Positions 35,812 through 45,449 of a stretch of DNA of 64,000 bases are shown here, piece after piece. Position 1 is the first letter of the stretch, and each line of letters opens with the position of its first letter. A program made the translations under genes and the position numbers. The notes under the pieces are model-generated. The model had not been told where the DNA came from, made no database searches, and saw only the letters and a list, made by a program, of their open reading frames with translations. Origin of the DNA: JABAAI01 sp965261955 (GTDB lineage Bacteria > Spirochaetota > Leptospiria > Leptospirales > Leptonemataceae); the NCBI GenBank assembly GCA_965261955.1, contig CBDHEM010000069.1:62001-126000 (forward strand). Reading direction: 5' to 3'.

Positions 35812-38196
35812 ATGATATTACTTTGTGTGCGTTTTTTATTCTCCTCCTTCCAAAAGGAACTAAACCAGACTTCTTTTTTCCGTTTTTTTTTACTTTTTTC
35901 ATTCTTCTTTTCTAGTTTTTTTCCCGTTTCACTTTTTTCTAAAGAAAACATTTCAAATCTTTTGCGTGCAAAACGTTGGGGGGCTATCGAAAAGCATTTT
36001 CATAACAGAACACCACGTAGCGATAAAGAAAGCTACGCATTGGGTCTAGCCATTATTCGAAATCAGAAAAGTCAAAAGAATAAAATAAAAAAAGTCACAC
36101 CAGATGTTATACGCGCCTTCCAATATTTCTTCTCTATATTGGACATATCTTGTCCAAAGGGTCAAACCAAAGATAATTTGCTTGTTTGTATAAAAAAAAA
36201 GAAACCGTATAGTTGTAGGAGAAATTTACGACGTGTGATGGCTTGGCGTGCTTCTTTTGAAGCTAAAAAGTATAAAATGTTTTCGTTAAGTTTAGCTTTA
36301 ATTGCTCTTGCGAGCATAGAGAGAAATGATCCTTTTTCTGAAAAAATCTTTCAAGAACACCTAAAGCAATTACTGGCTAGTAAACAATATATAAAGGCAT
36401 CAAATTTTGTTAGAATTAAAGCTCAGAAAAGTTTTCAAACCCCTTTTAGTAAATTTTTGATTGGGCGTACTTATGCCTATGAGAAAGCAAAAAAGATTGC
36501 ACTACACTATTATTTTAAAGGAGCTTGGGCTGCATCAGCTAATTGGTTGCGTGTAAGTATACACAAAGACGTTCAACACTTTTATCCAAATCTTTTTTCT
36601 TCGCAAAGAATGAAAAAGCGGAATGAATACAATTGGAATTTATTGGCTTTTAGTGATGTGTTATCTAAGAAGAAACTAGCTGATTTAAAGAAAATTTGGA
36701 ATGGTAAACTGAGTATTCAAAAAGCAAAAAAAAATCATTTGCGAATGCTGGGTATGTTTTTTGTGAAAACAAATAATTCTTCCAGTTTGAGACTGCTTAG
36801 TGGAAAGTTTTCTGACTATCTCACAGCTCATCCAAAAATTTTAAAACTATGGGTTCTAAAACTTATAGCTATGAACAAAGAAAGTGAAGCATGGACCCTA
36901 CTCCGTCCTTTTCATCATGTTTTACATACAAACTGGCCCCTTTGGAAACAATATTTGAACGTTATGGCCATGTTAGGAAAAAAATCTGATAACAAAAAGC
37001 AATATTTTCGAGAGATGTTACGCTATCTAAAATACTATCCACATCATCGTAGTATTCAAGATACTTTGATGAAATTTCTCATTGGGCCAGATGCGAGGGT
37101 ACCTCAGTGGGCTTCTTTGATTTATTGGAATGAAGCGAAAATGCGACTTCCTCGTCATTTTGGAAGTGGACGTTTTTTTTATTGGTTAGAACGTTTTTAT
37201 AAGCAGAAAGGTAAACAAATTGAACTAGCGAATATACATGAAAATTTTTACGCCTATGCTCCGGGTTCTTTTTACGTTACAGAAATCTGGGAAAAAAATA
37301 CTCAGAGTCGCTATGTCCGTAACTGGAGAAAAGTAAAGAATCGCGGTGACTATTTGCGTTGGCTAACCAAACATGGGGGCCGAAGGGAAACTTGGAATTT
37401 TTTACGTTCTCGTTCTCTTCGTAAATATCAAGATCCTAAGAGCTTAAAATTACTAGCTGAATTGCAAAAAACACAAACTCCTAAAAATAGTCTTTTGCGT
37501 TTGCTCTTTTCATTGGGAGATTGGTCCATGGGAGTGAGTCTTTTTCGTGAATTGCATGGTGATATAAAAACACCTTCATCTCGTCGTAAATATCTGCTTT
37601 CTCTTGTGCAACTTGGACGTTGGTCAAAGGCACTAAATGTTCAGGTCTACTATTTACGGCAAACTCTATGGGAAGAAGGCATCTCCTTTGATCCATTTAG
37701 TTTGCCAGCAACCATACTCAAGCTTTTGTATCCACGGCCATATCGTTCTTTAGTCCGACGTTATTCGCGTGCTTATCAGTTAGAAGAAAGTATGGTTTAT
37801 GCTTTGATGCATCAGGAAAGTCTTTTCCGAGAAGGTGCTGTAAGTAGCGCCGGGGCAATGGGCTTGATGCAAATTATGCCCAAGACCGGTGCTTGGCTTG
37901 CAGGCATGATTATGAAGAAACAGACTTTGGATTTACATAATCCATCTCATAATATACGCTTGGGAGCTTATTATTTCTCTCGTCTTCTAAAAAAATATGA
38001 TAAAGATTTTCGCTGGAGTGCAATTGCTTATAACGGGGGGCCGGGAAATTTACGAAAATGGAAGAGAAAACATTATCAAAATGATTTTTATCATTTTTTA
38101 GAAAAATTACCAAATAAAGAAGCACGTAATTATTGCCGTATCACATATAGCAATTATCTGCGATACAAAATTGCCTACAGCTTGATTAGATCTTGA
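35812..38196 (+). CDS. Soluble lytic murein transglycosylase
   Basis: About 794 residues. An N-terminal hydrophobic export signal (FFRFFLLFSFFFSSFFPVSLF) is followed by a long helical U-shaped region (about 60-620) and a C-terminal SLT domain with the catalytic Glu in YALMHQESLF, then SSAGAMGLMQIMPKT and AIAYNGGPGNLRKW. It cleaves peptidoglycan in the periplasm to 1,6-anhydro products. The frame opens at TTG 35791, but ATG 35812 gives a better signal sequence. It overlaps the next gene at TTGA and is cotranscribed. Confidence 0.92.
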   Translation: MILLCVRFLFSSFQKELNQTSFFRFFLLFSFFFSSFFPVSLFSKENISNLLRAKRWGAIEKHFHNRTPRSDKESYALGLAIIRNQKSQKNKIKKVTPDVIRAFQYFFSILDISCPKGQTKDNLLVCIKKKKPYSCRRNLRRVMAWRASFEAKKYKMFSLSLALIALASIERNDPFSEKIFQEHLKQLLASKQYIKASNFVRIKAQKSFQTPFSKFLIGRTYAYEKAKKIALHYYFKGAWAASANWLRVSIHKDVQHFYPNLFSSQRMKKRNEYNWNLLAFSDVLSKKKLADLKKIWNGKLSIQKAKKNHLRMLGMFFVKTNNSSSLRLLSGKFSDYLTAHPKILKLWVLKLIAMNKESEAWTLLRPFHHVLHTNWPLWKQYLNVMAMLGKKSDNKKQYFREMLRYLKYYPHHRSIQDTLMKFLIGPDARVPQWASLIYWNEAKMRLPRHFGSGRFFYWLERFYKQKGKQIELANIHENFYAYAPGSFYVTEIWEKNTQSRYVRNWRKVKNRGDYLRWLTKHGGRRETWNFLRSRSLRKYQDPKSLKLLAELQKTQTPKNSLLRLLFSLGDWSMGVSLFRELHGDIKTPSSRRKYLLSLVQLGRWSKALNVQVYYLRQTLWEEGISFDPFSLPATILKLLYPRPYRSLVRRYSRAYQLEESMVYALMHQESLFREGAVSSAGAMGLMQIMPKTGAWLAGMIMKKQTLDLHNPSHNIRLGAYYFSRLLKKYDKDFRWSAIAYNGGPGNLRKWKRKHYQNDFYHFLEKLPNKEARNYCRITYSNYLRYKIAYSLIRS

Positions 38197-39092
38197 AAAC
38201 AACTCATTTCATCTATGGTCGGCGGCCTGTTGAGGAGCTTTTGAGAACGAATTTAGAAGTAGAGCAAATACAAGGTGTCTTTCTAAATAAAAATTTTCCG
38301 ATTTCTTTCCAAAAAAAAATCTCTCAAGCCTTACCTAATGTCCCTATCACTTATCTTTCTCGCAAGGAGCTCAATGACATACTTGTTCAATCTCGAAAAG
38401 GAAAAGTATTGAAAAAAAACAGAGAAGACGGATTTTTTTCCCCCGATCAATCCACTCGTCATGAATTGAATCATCAAGGCGTAATCATTAAGAAATACTC
38501 TTCTGATCTTCCACAGCAGATCAAGCAAAAACCGTCATCTTTGGATCATTGGCAAAGTTATGTTCAAAAAACGGGCGGTCTTTTGGTCCTACTCGATTCT
38601 ATTCAAGATGCGAATAACCTAGGGAGCATTATACGTACAACAGAAGCTCTCGGGGCAAAGTCTCTTTTTATTACAGGTAAGGGTGTGGCATTGGGGGACG
38701 TGGCGCATCGTGTTTCTGCTGGTGCTAGTTTTCATTTGCCCATATTCACAATGGCGAATCTTCATCAGTTGCTTTTATCTTTAAAAAAAATGGATTTTTG
38801 GATTTGTTCTAGTGTGGCTTCGGAAGATTTTCAAAACACCTTTTCCAAGCAAGCGACAAAAAAAACACCTCCTCTCCTCAATCACACAGATATCAGTTCT
38901 CTTCCTTCTCCTGAAAAGCTAGCTCTTGTGTTAGGTCATGAAGGGCATGGCGTACGTCCTTTGGTAATGGCAGAGAGTGACTTCCTGATTTCAATTTTGC
39001 TACATGGGAAAACAAGCTCTCTAAATGTGGGAGTAGCCGCGGGTATTTTATTGGATCGTTTGTTGGGTCAAAAGATTTCGAGAACGGTATGA
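38193..39092 (+). CDS. SpoU/TrmH-family RNA 2'-O-methyltransferase
   Basis: A 299-residue SAM-dependent enzyme with the knotted SPOUT fold, probably RlmB-like. The N-terminal L30e-like substrate-binding part starts HFIYGRRPVEELLRT. The catalytic domain shows LLDSIQDANNLGSIIRTTEA (motif 1), LALVLGHEGHGVRPLV (motif 2) and LHGKTSSLNVGVAAGILL (motif 3). An insertion of about 50 residues lies between the two domains (around 75-125). The start is TTG, overlapping the transglycosylase stop. Exact RNA target cannot be told from sequence. Confidence 0.9.
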   Translation: MKTTHFIYGRRPVEELLRTNLEVEQIQGVFLNKNFPISFQKKISQALPNVPITYLSRKELNDILVQSRKGKVLKKNREDGFFSPDQSTRHELNHQGVIIKKYSSDLPQQIKQKPSSLDHWQSYVQKTGGLLVLLDSIQDANNLGSIIRTTEALGAKSLFITGKGVALGDVAHRVSAGASFHLPIFTMANLHQLLLSLKKMDFWICSSVASEDFQNTFSKQATKKTPPLLNHTDISSLPSPEKLALVLGHEGHGVRPLVMAESDFLISILLHGKTSSLNVGVAAGILLDRLLGQKISRTV

Positions 39093-39428
39093 TTTATCAG
39101 AGTTATAAACTAAAGTTGGTGTAAAAGTCTAACTTGAGTGTACTCTGCCCCTATATGTGGGGCTGTTACAAATGCAGAAACATAAGAAAATATACGTCTA
39201 AAATGCCTTAAATCAGCGTTTCACAACGCTCTATTTGCAATTATTCACATTTCGCAACAACAGTCCCATGACAGTAAAGCCCCTGATTTGAACGGAACAA
39301 CTGCACACGGGAAAAAACAAGGCTCTATCCGTCTTTCCAGAGCTAGATGATGATCTCTTAGAGTTGTTGCAACAACTACTGATACAAGTTACCGGTCTAG
39401 AATATCTTACGAAGACCTTATTGCTTTC
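39093..39428. other. Intergenic region downstream of the SpoU gene
   Basis: This 336-bp gap between convergent genes holds the MITE at 39159-39267 and a short palindrome GTTGTTGCAACAAC at about 39365. Nothing coding is seen. Confidence 0.5.
39159..39267. repeat. MITE-like element, copy at 39.2 kb (best preserved)
   Basis: 109 bp from GGGGCTGTTACAAATGC to CATTTCGCAACAACAGTCCC. Terminal repeats are both clear (GGGRCTGTTGYRAAATG consensus). Interior AAAATGCCTTAAATCAGCG and CTCTATTTGCAATTATT is shared with the other copies. Non-coding, in the gap after the SpoU-type gene. Confidence 0.8.
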
Positions 39429-40265
39429 CTAATTATCCTGTCGAAAATATATCATTTTTAAGCCCCGAAGTGTGAGTAATGGATCGACATCGTCAAAAAG
39501 TTGGGGTAGCTCTTTGTTGATGTAAGATGCTAGTCCGCCTGTAGCAATAATTTTGTAGGAACGTTTAGGGTTGTCTGCTTTAATACGATTGAGTATTTCC
39601 CGTAGGAGCCCAGCCCATCCAAAAAAAAATCCAGACTCCAGTGCTTGGATCGTGGATCGCCCCACAACACCGGACAAGGGCGGTTTAAATTCTATCATGG
39701 GAAGTTGTGCTGCATGTAATCCAAGTGCTTGAAGAGCAATTTTTAGTCCTGGTGCGATACTACCCCCTATGTATTGATTCCCATTGTGAATGACGCAGAA
39801 GGTGGTCGCCGTTCCCATATCTACAATAATCAAATCACCCCCATGTATATGGGAGGCTGCACTTGCATTCACAAGACGGTCTGCTCCAATCTCTTCCGGT
39901 CGAGGATAGTCGAAGTGTAGAGGTAAAGAAATTTTATTAGACACCTGTAGAATATTTTGGAAAGAGTGGGGAAAATAAATGGCGATCATATTTCGGAGTG
40001 TCTGATTCATCGAAGGAACCACTGACGAATAAATAAAGCCATTGATTTTTTTTGGTTTGATTTTATGAGAAAGAAAAAGGCTTAGGACTATGCTTCCTAG
40101 CTCATCTGTTGTACAATTTGTTTTTGTTGTGATACGCCAGTGATGTAAAATATCAAAGTCCTTTGTATCACGGAAAATTCCTAAAACGGTATTTGAATTA
40201 CCAATGTCAATACCTAGTACATAGTGCTTGTTTTTCATAACGAGAGGAATAGAGACAAAGCCCAC
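39429..40265 (-). CDS. coaX: Type III pantothenate kinase
   Basis: About 269-278 residues; phosphorylates pantothenate at the first step of coenzyme A synthesis. It is an ASKHA-fold enzyme: LGIDIGNSNTVLGIF (phosphate 1), RPEEIGADRLVNASAA with the catalytic Asp, LIIVDMGTATTFCVI (phosphate 2), and GGSIAPGLKIALQALG. The frame starts at GTG 40265, but ATG 40238 (KNKHYVLGIDIGN) better fits the family start. No ribosome site decides between them. It stands alone. Confidence 0.95.
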   Translation of the reverse strand: MGFVSIPLVMKNKHYVLGIDIGNSNTVLGIFRDTKDFDILHHWRITTKTNCTTDELGSIVLSLFLSHKIKPKKINGFIYSSVVPSMNQTLRNMIAIYFPHSFQNILQVSNKISLPLHFDYPRPEEIGADRLVNASAASHIHGGDLIIVDMGTATTFCVIHNGNQYIGGSIAPGLKIALQALGLHAAQLPMIEFKPPLSGVVGRSTIQALESGFFFGWAGLLREILNRIKADNPKRSYKIIATGGLASYINKELPQLFDDVDPLLTLRGLKMIYFRQDN

Positions 40266-40523
40266 ACTAAGAATATATAGACAACGTATTTTTCATAGTC
40301 ACTAGTGATTATACCGAATAAGAGTTGTTACAACAGCCCCTATCAATAGACCATAATTCAATAGACTATAATTCAGAAGACCATAATTCAGAGTTCTATT
40401 CATAAACTTTCCCGGCTAAAAAAAGATGATTGTCTTTCCCAGCGATGCAAATTCTCGGGGGAGGATCGATCATTACACTAAAATGAAACTTTCGCAACAG
40501 CTCTAAAGACAATATTGAGTTTT
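40266..40523. repeat. Intergenic with a solitary MITE-type end and a 15-bp tandem repeat
   Basis: GTTGTTACAACAGCCCC (40324-40340) resembles a MITE right end without a partner. At 40344-40388 three copies of a 15-bp unit follow (CAATAGACCATAATT, CAATAGACTATAATT, CAGAAGACCATAATT). The promoter of coaX should lie near 40270-40320. Nothing coding is seen. Confidence 0.55.
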
Positions 40524-42254
40524 TTATACCTTACCGATAAAAGTGTACTGTAGCCTGCCTATACGAATTTCATCTCCATGTTTTAGGCCTGTAGGTCGTA
40601 AAATTTTATTACCGTTTAAATAAAGACCAGAACCACTCATCATGTCATACAAAATAAAATGCGTATTGATTTTTTTGATGCGAGCATGTACTGGACTGGC
40701 AACAGGATCACGTACGGGTATATGAGCCCAACGTCCCGTTCCCAGCAAAGTGTTTTCTAAAAAAAGATCATAAACTCTAGATCGAGAAGGAGCACCTCCC
40801 AATAAATCAGATGGCATTACAGTGCGTAAAGCAGCTTTACGATAAGGGAAAGTATCACGAAGTGCCAGCTGTAGCATCCGATAGTTGCGTTCACGAAGAT
40901 AGAGCACTCGTTCATTTTCAATAAGGACATCTGCACCACCTTTATCTTCAGGATAAGTACCAAATACGGCCTCTTCTTCTGCGATAATAGGCTCTCTGGC
41001 ATATTTTAATTTTTGATCCTTTATTGTAACGTCAGTTCGTTTTTTATTCTCTTTTACTATACCTTCTGTTTTCTCATGTTTTTCCTGAAGTTTTCTTTCC
41101 TTATTTGCAAATAATATCCCACTTTCAGGAATCAATTGGGTTTCTAGAATACGCAATCTTTCTTCCTTTTCCCTTTGTGAACGCCTCCAACTCAATGCAA
41201 AAAAAATGGAAACTAAACTAAACAAAAAAAATAGCCCAAATATAAACCAACCCATTGAAATATTTGTATCTTGCAAATAAAACCAAGGGACACGAAAACC
41301 GGCCACAACAGCATAATCTCTTTCTTGTGATGAAACACGAACAATTACCTTGGAACCCGGGAATCTATTTTTTCCTTTGGATAGATAACGAATCAAATAA
41401 CTTTTTTCATTTGCTTGGCGTATCTGTTGAAGTATATCCAAACTTTGAAATTGATTAGGATTCACTATCAACCGTCCTTGTGTTTTTAAGCTTAGCCTTT
41501 TGAGACGTGCGTAATGAGGTAATAAAGACAGACCTGCCTTTTCAATTTCTTTATTGAATAGTATAGTGTAAATAGGGACAGAAAGGCGCTTGCCAATAGA
41601 ACTTAATTCAAAACAATCTTCGTCGTTAAGGTAACTGCTCTCTTCTTTACCATCCGTAAGTAAAACAACAACGGCACGACTCTGAGTTTTGCTCCCACTA
41701 TGCCAAGCACTTTTAGCGGTATAAATAGAACTGTAAATGGCATCATACAAACGTGTAACTTTGCCATTATGACGAATGTTATTGAGGGCATATTTTAATT
41801 TTTCACGATTTTTTGTGAAATCATGTAGTAAAACCGGTTCTTCCTTTGCACTATAAAGAGCCATTTCCTCTTGCTCGTGCAAAGATCGAATGAATTGCCT
41901 TGTGAATGAAATAGCAGAAGCTAACTGTGCAGCTTGTAAAGAGAGTGAAGCATCTAAAATAAAAACGATATTCATCTTTCTTCTCTTCTTTGGGAGAGGT
42001 TTTACATGCAAATCCCTAACTCTTTTTTCCTGTTCTTTGTATATCTCTGAAACTTGAAAGCCACGAGCATCTATTCTTTTTTTGACAAAGTTCAAATGAG
42101 GTTCACGAATCTTCACAGTCAGACTAATATGTGGATATGAATTCGTATCCACCAAAAGTATCTGAACAGGCACTTGCCCTCTTAGGGGAAGAGTTGGGAT
42201 AGCCAAAAATAAAACAAAAGAAATAAAGCTGATTTTAACAATACATTGGTACAT
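40524..42254 (-). CDS. VWA and FHA domain membrane protein
   Basis: A 576-residue protein with an N-terminal signal (FISFVLFLAIPTLPLRG), then a von Willebrand A domain (about 93-275) with a MIDAS motif in FILDASLSL and LLTDGKEE, a membrane segment (WFIFGLFFLFSLVSIFFAL, about 330-350), a charged linker, and a C-terminal FHA domain (about 500-576; SPVHARIKKINTHFILYD, GSGLYLNGNKI, GDEIRIGRLQYTFIG). It should thus bind a ligand outside and a phosphothreonine partner in the cytoplasm. No kinase gene lies next to it in this window. Exact function is not known. Confidence 0.88.
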   Translation of the reverse strand: MYQCIVKISFISFVLFLAIPTLPLRGQVPVQILLVDTNSYPHISLTVKIREPHLNFVKKRIDARGFQVSEIYKEQEKRVRDLHVKPLPKKRRKMNIVFILDASLSLQAAQLASAISFTRQFIRSLHEQEEMALYSAKEEPVLLHDFTKNREKLKYALNNIRHNGKVTRLYDAIYSSIYTAKSAWHSGSKTQSRAVVVLLTDGKEESSYLNDEDCFELSSIGKRLSVPIYTILFNKEIEKAGLSLLPHYARLKRLSLKTQGRLIVNPNQFQSLDILQQIRQANEKSYLIRYLSKGKNRFPGSKVIVRVSSQERDYAVVAGFRVPWFYLQDTNISMGWFIFGLFFLFSLVSIFFALSWRRSQREKEERLRILETQLIPESGILFANKERKLQEKHEKTEGIVKENKKRTDVTIKDQKLKYAREPIIAEEEAVFGTYPEDKGGADVLIENERVLYLRERNYRMLQLALRDTFPYRKAALRTVMPSDLLGGAPSRSRVYDLFLENTLLGTGRWAHIPVRDPVASPVHARIKKINTHFILYDMMSGSGLYLNGNKILRPTGLKHGDEIRIGRLQYTFIGKV

Positions 42255-42351
42255 AAACTATCTTCAACAGAGAATATCGACCTAAAGCACAGATAGAAAA
42301 AATACAAGCTATCGCAAAAGTTTTGATAAAGATCAATTTCATTAAATTTTC

Positions 42352-42380
42352 TTGACTATTTCCTATAATCAAACTATAAG
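42352..42380 (+). promoter_or_regulatory. Promoter of the ferredoxin-cyclase pair
   Basis: TTGACT (42352-42357), a 17-base spacer and TATAAG (42375-42380) make a near-consensus housekeeping promoter. Transcription would begin at about 42387, the first base of the ferredoxin GTG, giving a leaderless message. A perfect TATAAT at 42364-42369 offers an alternative with a weaker -35 and a leader of about ten bases. Confidence 0.65.
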
Positions 42381-42386
42381 AGTATA

Positions 42387-42680
42387 GTGACCTATATAAT
42401 AACGAGTCCTTGTGTTAGTGTTTGTGATACAGCCTGTGTCGAGGTATGTCCTGTGGACTGTATTCATCCTACAAAAGAGGAATGGGAAGAAAAAAAATAT
42501 AATCCAGATAACTTAGAAAACAAGCAATTGTATATTGAACCGGAAGAGTGTATTGATTGCGGTGCATGTGAACCTGTTTGTCCCGTTCAAGCTATTTTTA
42601 CGGAGGATGAAGTCCCAGAAGGCATGAAAGGCGATATAGCGAAGAACTATGAGTATTATGGACAGGAATACAAACCGTAA
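42387..42680 (+). CDS. Seven-iron (3Fe-4S/4Fe-4S) type ferredoxin
   Basis: A 97-residue electron carrier. The first cluster region is CVSVCDTACVEVCPVDC and the second CIDCGACEPVCP; spacing fits the FdxA-type ferredoxins with a C-terminal extension (GMKGDIAKNYEYYGQEY). It begins at GTG, and YIITSPC matches the usual start of the family, so no longer start is likely. It lies 6 bp before the adenylate cyclase gene and is likely cotranscribed with it. Confidence 0.93.
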   Translation: MTYIITSPCVSVCDTACVEVCPVDCIHPTKEEWEEKKYNPDNLENKQLYIEPEECIDCGACEPVCPVQAIFTEDEVPEGMKGDIAKNYEYYGQEYKP

Positions 42681-42686
42681 TCGCTG

Positions 42687-44018
42687 ATGATGCTTCGAAT
42701 TAACAGTTTTTTACGTAGTACCGTTCGTCTGATTGCTGGGTCTCCTACGGGTTGTACCCTAGAAAATCGTCTTTTTAGTTCTCTAGCCCTGCTCAATGGA
42801 ACAGCAAATACTCTTGGTTCAACTAACTACATTGATGGTTTACTGGACACAAGCAACGTTCAGTCCCTTTTCCTTTTTTCAATTCACTTGGGAAGTGGTT
42901 TATTATTGCTTTCTATGTACCTCATCTCCCGATTGCAAAGACGTTATCGCCACTTATTCTGGCCCTTTATTTTGAGTATTTTTGCTTTCCTATTTGTAAA
43001 TGTGCTTTTTAATGCGGGTTCCCACGGTGGAGCCCACTATTATTTAATAACAGCCACAATGATCGCCGTTATCCTTGCCCCCAAAGGCAAGCTATCCACG
43101 GCCTTTTGTTTCCTGCTTGGTATTGGTGTAGCCATGTTACTTTTTTGGATTGAGTACCATTATCCAGAAAAGCTGATCTCTTTTGCAAGTCGTGAGGAGC
43201 GTTTCCAAGATGTACCCGGAGCATTTGTATTTATGCAAATATTGAATGGCATTTTGGTACTAGTCCTCCGTATGCACTTTGCTGAAGAGAGAGACAAGTC
43301 AGAGAAACTTCTTTTGAACATTCTTCCTCACAAAATCGCTGAAGAACTAAAAGTGAGTGACCGTGTCACACCGGTCAATTATGAAAATGCTTCCGTTTTA
43401 TTTACAGACTTTGTTGGTTTTACTCGTTACGCAGAAAATCTTAAACCTAGTGAACTAGTTCAAAAACTAGATGGGCATTTTCGTTCCTTTGATGCTATTG
43501 CAAGTAAGTATAACATGGAAAAAATTAAGACAATTGGTGACGCTTATATGGCTGTAGGAGGGCTACCAGAAAAGAACGCAAGCCATCCAGTGGATGCTAT
43601 ACTCACTGCAATGGAAATCAAGCAATACATGCAATATAATGCAAAGTTAGATAAAGAAAAAAACATGGAACCATGGCGATTGCGATTGGGTATACACACA
43701 GGGAACCTAGTTGCCGGTGTTATTGGGGAAAAGAAGTTTGCCTATGATGTTTGGGGTGATGCTGTAAACATTGCTAGTCGAATGGAATCTTCATCCGAAC
43801 CGGATAAGATTAATATTTCAAAAGATACTAATCAGCTAGTGCAAAAGTATTTTCAATGCGTTTACAGAGGAGAAATTGAAGCGAAAAATAAAGGCAAAAT
43901 TCAAATGTTTTTTGTGAAATCTTTGCATGCTATCTATGCACAAGATTTAGATGGCCAAATTCCTAATGAAACATTTTGGAATGAATATAATAAATTGAAA
44001 AGTAAAACTGTAAATTGA
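42687..44018 (+). CDS. Membrane-bound class III adenylate cyclase
   Basis: A 443-residue protein: about six membrane segments in the first 195 residues (LFLFSIHLGSGLLLLSMYL, FILSIFAFLFVNVLF, AFCFLLGIGVAMLLFWI) and then a short linker and a class III cyclase domain. Metal-binding Asp residues are in LFTDFVGFT and TIGDAYMA. The substrate-selecting residues are Lys (MEKIKTIGD) and Asp (AYDVWGDAVN), the adenine-type pair, and NIASRME holds the transition-state Asn and Arg. All catalytic residues are present, so cAMP synthesis is predicted. Confidence 0.92.
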   Translation: MMLRINSFLRSTVRLIAGSPTGCTLENRLFSSLALLNGTANTLGSTNYIDGLLDTSNVQSLFLFSIHLGSGLLLLSMYLISRLQRRYRHLFWPFILSIFAFLFVNVLFNAGSHGGAHYYLITATMIAVILAPKGKLSTAFCFLLGIGVAMLLFWIEYHYPEKLISFASREERFQDVPGAFVFMQILNGILVLVLRMHFAEERDKSEKLLLNILPHKIAEELKVSDRVTPVNYENASVLFTDFVGFTRYAENLKPSELVQKLDGHFRSFDAIASKYNMEKIKTIGDAYMAVGGLPEKNASHPVDAILTAMEIKQYMQYNAKLDKEKNMEPWRLRLGIHTGNLVAGVIGEKKFAYDVWGDAVNIASRMESSSEPDKINISKDTNQLVQKYFQCVYRGEIEAKNKGKIQMFFVKSLHAIYAQDLDGQIPNETFWNEYNKLKSKTVN

Positions 44019-44093
44019 GTGAATAATCTATAAAATAGCCTCATCTGTACTTGTCACAAAATATCCATTTTCTCTTCGTGCTTTATATACTTT

Positions 44094-45308
44094 CTAAACT
44101 GCATTGACAAAAGAAGATTCGCTGAGTGAGACTATCCCCGGCTGGTGGGGACTTACTATAAAAGCAAGCGTAGCCCCGCCCCCTGTGGATATATGAGATA
44201 TTTCATCCTTGAAACCCGTCTTTTCCACGGCATCAATAGAATCTCCTCCTCCAATAATACTGGTTGCACCATTTTTAGTACTTTGCCCTACAGCTCGTGC
44301 CATTTCATAAGTACCTTGGGCAGTTTTATCTATTTCAAAAACACCCATGGGCCCATTCCAAAAGATAGTTTTTGCCTGAGAAATCACTTGAGTAAAACTA
44401 GTCAACGTCTCTCGACCAATATCTAAAGCACAACAATCCTTCGGTATTTGGTCAAAAGCTACTCTCTTTAATTCTCCCACACTCATTTTTTGAGGATCAA
44501 ATGAAGAAGTAATCATAAAGTCTTTTGGAATTTTTATCTTATTTGCATTATGTGTGAGCATTTCTTCTGCTATTTCATAATATCGTTCATCCACAATAGA
44601 AAAGCCCACTTCATAACCCTGAGCTTTTAAAAAGGTAAAACACATTCCGCCTCCAATAAGAAGGAAATCAACAGAAGCTATAAGCTTTTGGAGCAATTTA
44701 ATTTTAGTCGCAATCTTTGCACCACCACAAATTGCAACTAAAGGTTTTGTAGGCTTCTCGACAATTTGATTTAAATATTTAATCTCCCGTTGAAGTAAAA
44801 AACCCATGGCTGATGCTTTTACAAATTTCGTGATACCACTATTTGAAGCATGTGCTCTATGGGAGACACCAAAAGCATCATTGATAAAATAATCCGCACC
44901 ATGTGAAAGTTCTTTCGCAAAAGTATCTTCATTTTTAATTTCTGCATTATGGAAACGAAGATTTTCCAGAAGAATAACCTCTCCACTTTTCATTCTTGCA
45001 ATCAATGCCTTCGAGTTTGGGCCAATACAATCTTTTGCATATTTGACTTCGATATTTAAAAGACTACTCAATCTACAAGCAATGGGTTCCAATCGTAGAT
45101 TCAGAAACAAGCGACCATTGGGACGGCCCAAATGAGAAATGAGGACTATACGTGCACCCCGAACACGCATATATTCAATTGTGGGGAGAGTCTTGCGAAT
45201 GCGATAGTCATTGCATACTTTACCATCTTTTAATGGTACATTGAAATCACAACGAACAATACAAAGCTTGTTTCTGAATTCCAGTTTCTCAAGGTTTAAT
45301 TTTTCCAT
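44094..45308 (-). CDS. pgk: Phosphoglycerate kinase
   Basis: A 404-residue glycolytic kinase transferring phosphate from 1,3-bisphosphoglycerate to ADP. Blocks: VRCDFNVPLKDGKV at the N end, LISHLGRPNGR, LLENLRFHNAE, FINDAFGVSHRAHAS and, in the C domain, GGAKIATKIKLL, WNGPMGVFEIDK and GGGDSIDAVEKTG. Length is normal. It follows gap on the same strand after 141 bp. Confidence 0.98.
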   Translation of the reverse strand: MEKLNLEKLEFRNKLCIVRCDFNVPLKDGKVCNDYRIRKTLPTIEYMRVRGARIVLISHLGRPNGRLFLNLRLEPIACRLSSLLNIEVKYAKDCIGPNSKALIARMKSGEVILLENLRFHNAEIKNEDTFAKELSHGADYFINDAFGVSHRAHASNSGITKFVKASAMGFLLQREIKYLNQIVEKPTKPLVAICGGAKIATKIKLLQKLIASVDFLLIGGGMCFTFLKAQGYEVGFSIVDERYYEIAEEMLTHNANKIKIPKDFMITSSFDPQKMSVGELKRVAFDQIPKDCCALDIGRETLTSFTQVISQAKTIFWNGPMGVFEIDKTAQGTYEMARAVGQSTKNGATSIIGGGDSIDAVEKTGFKDEISHISTGGGATLAFIVSPHQPGIVSLSESSFVNAV

Positions 45309-45449
45309 AATGGCAAAGAATATAGTCCGAAAATAACAAAAGCTAATATCATTATTTCCGTTTCTTGAGTAAAAAAAGTAAAGGGAAACAAGAGAAAATA
45401 AAAAACAAATTCTCTATAACTTTATCATATAAAAGATGGAAAAGATAAG

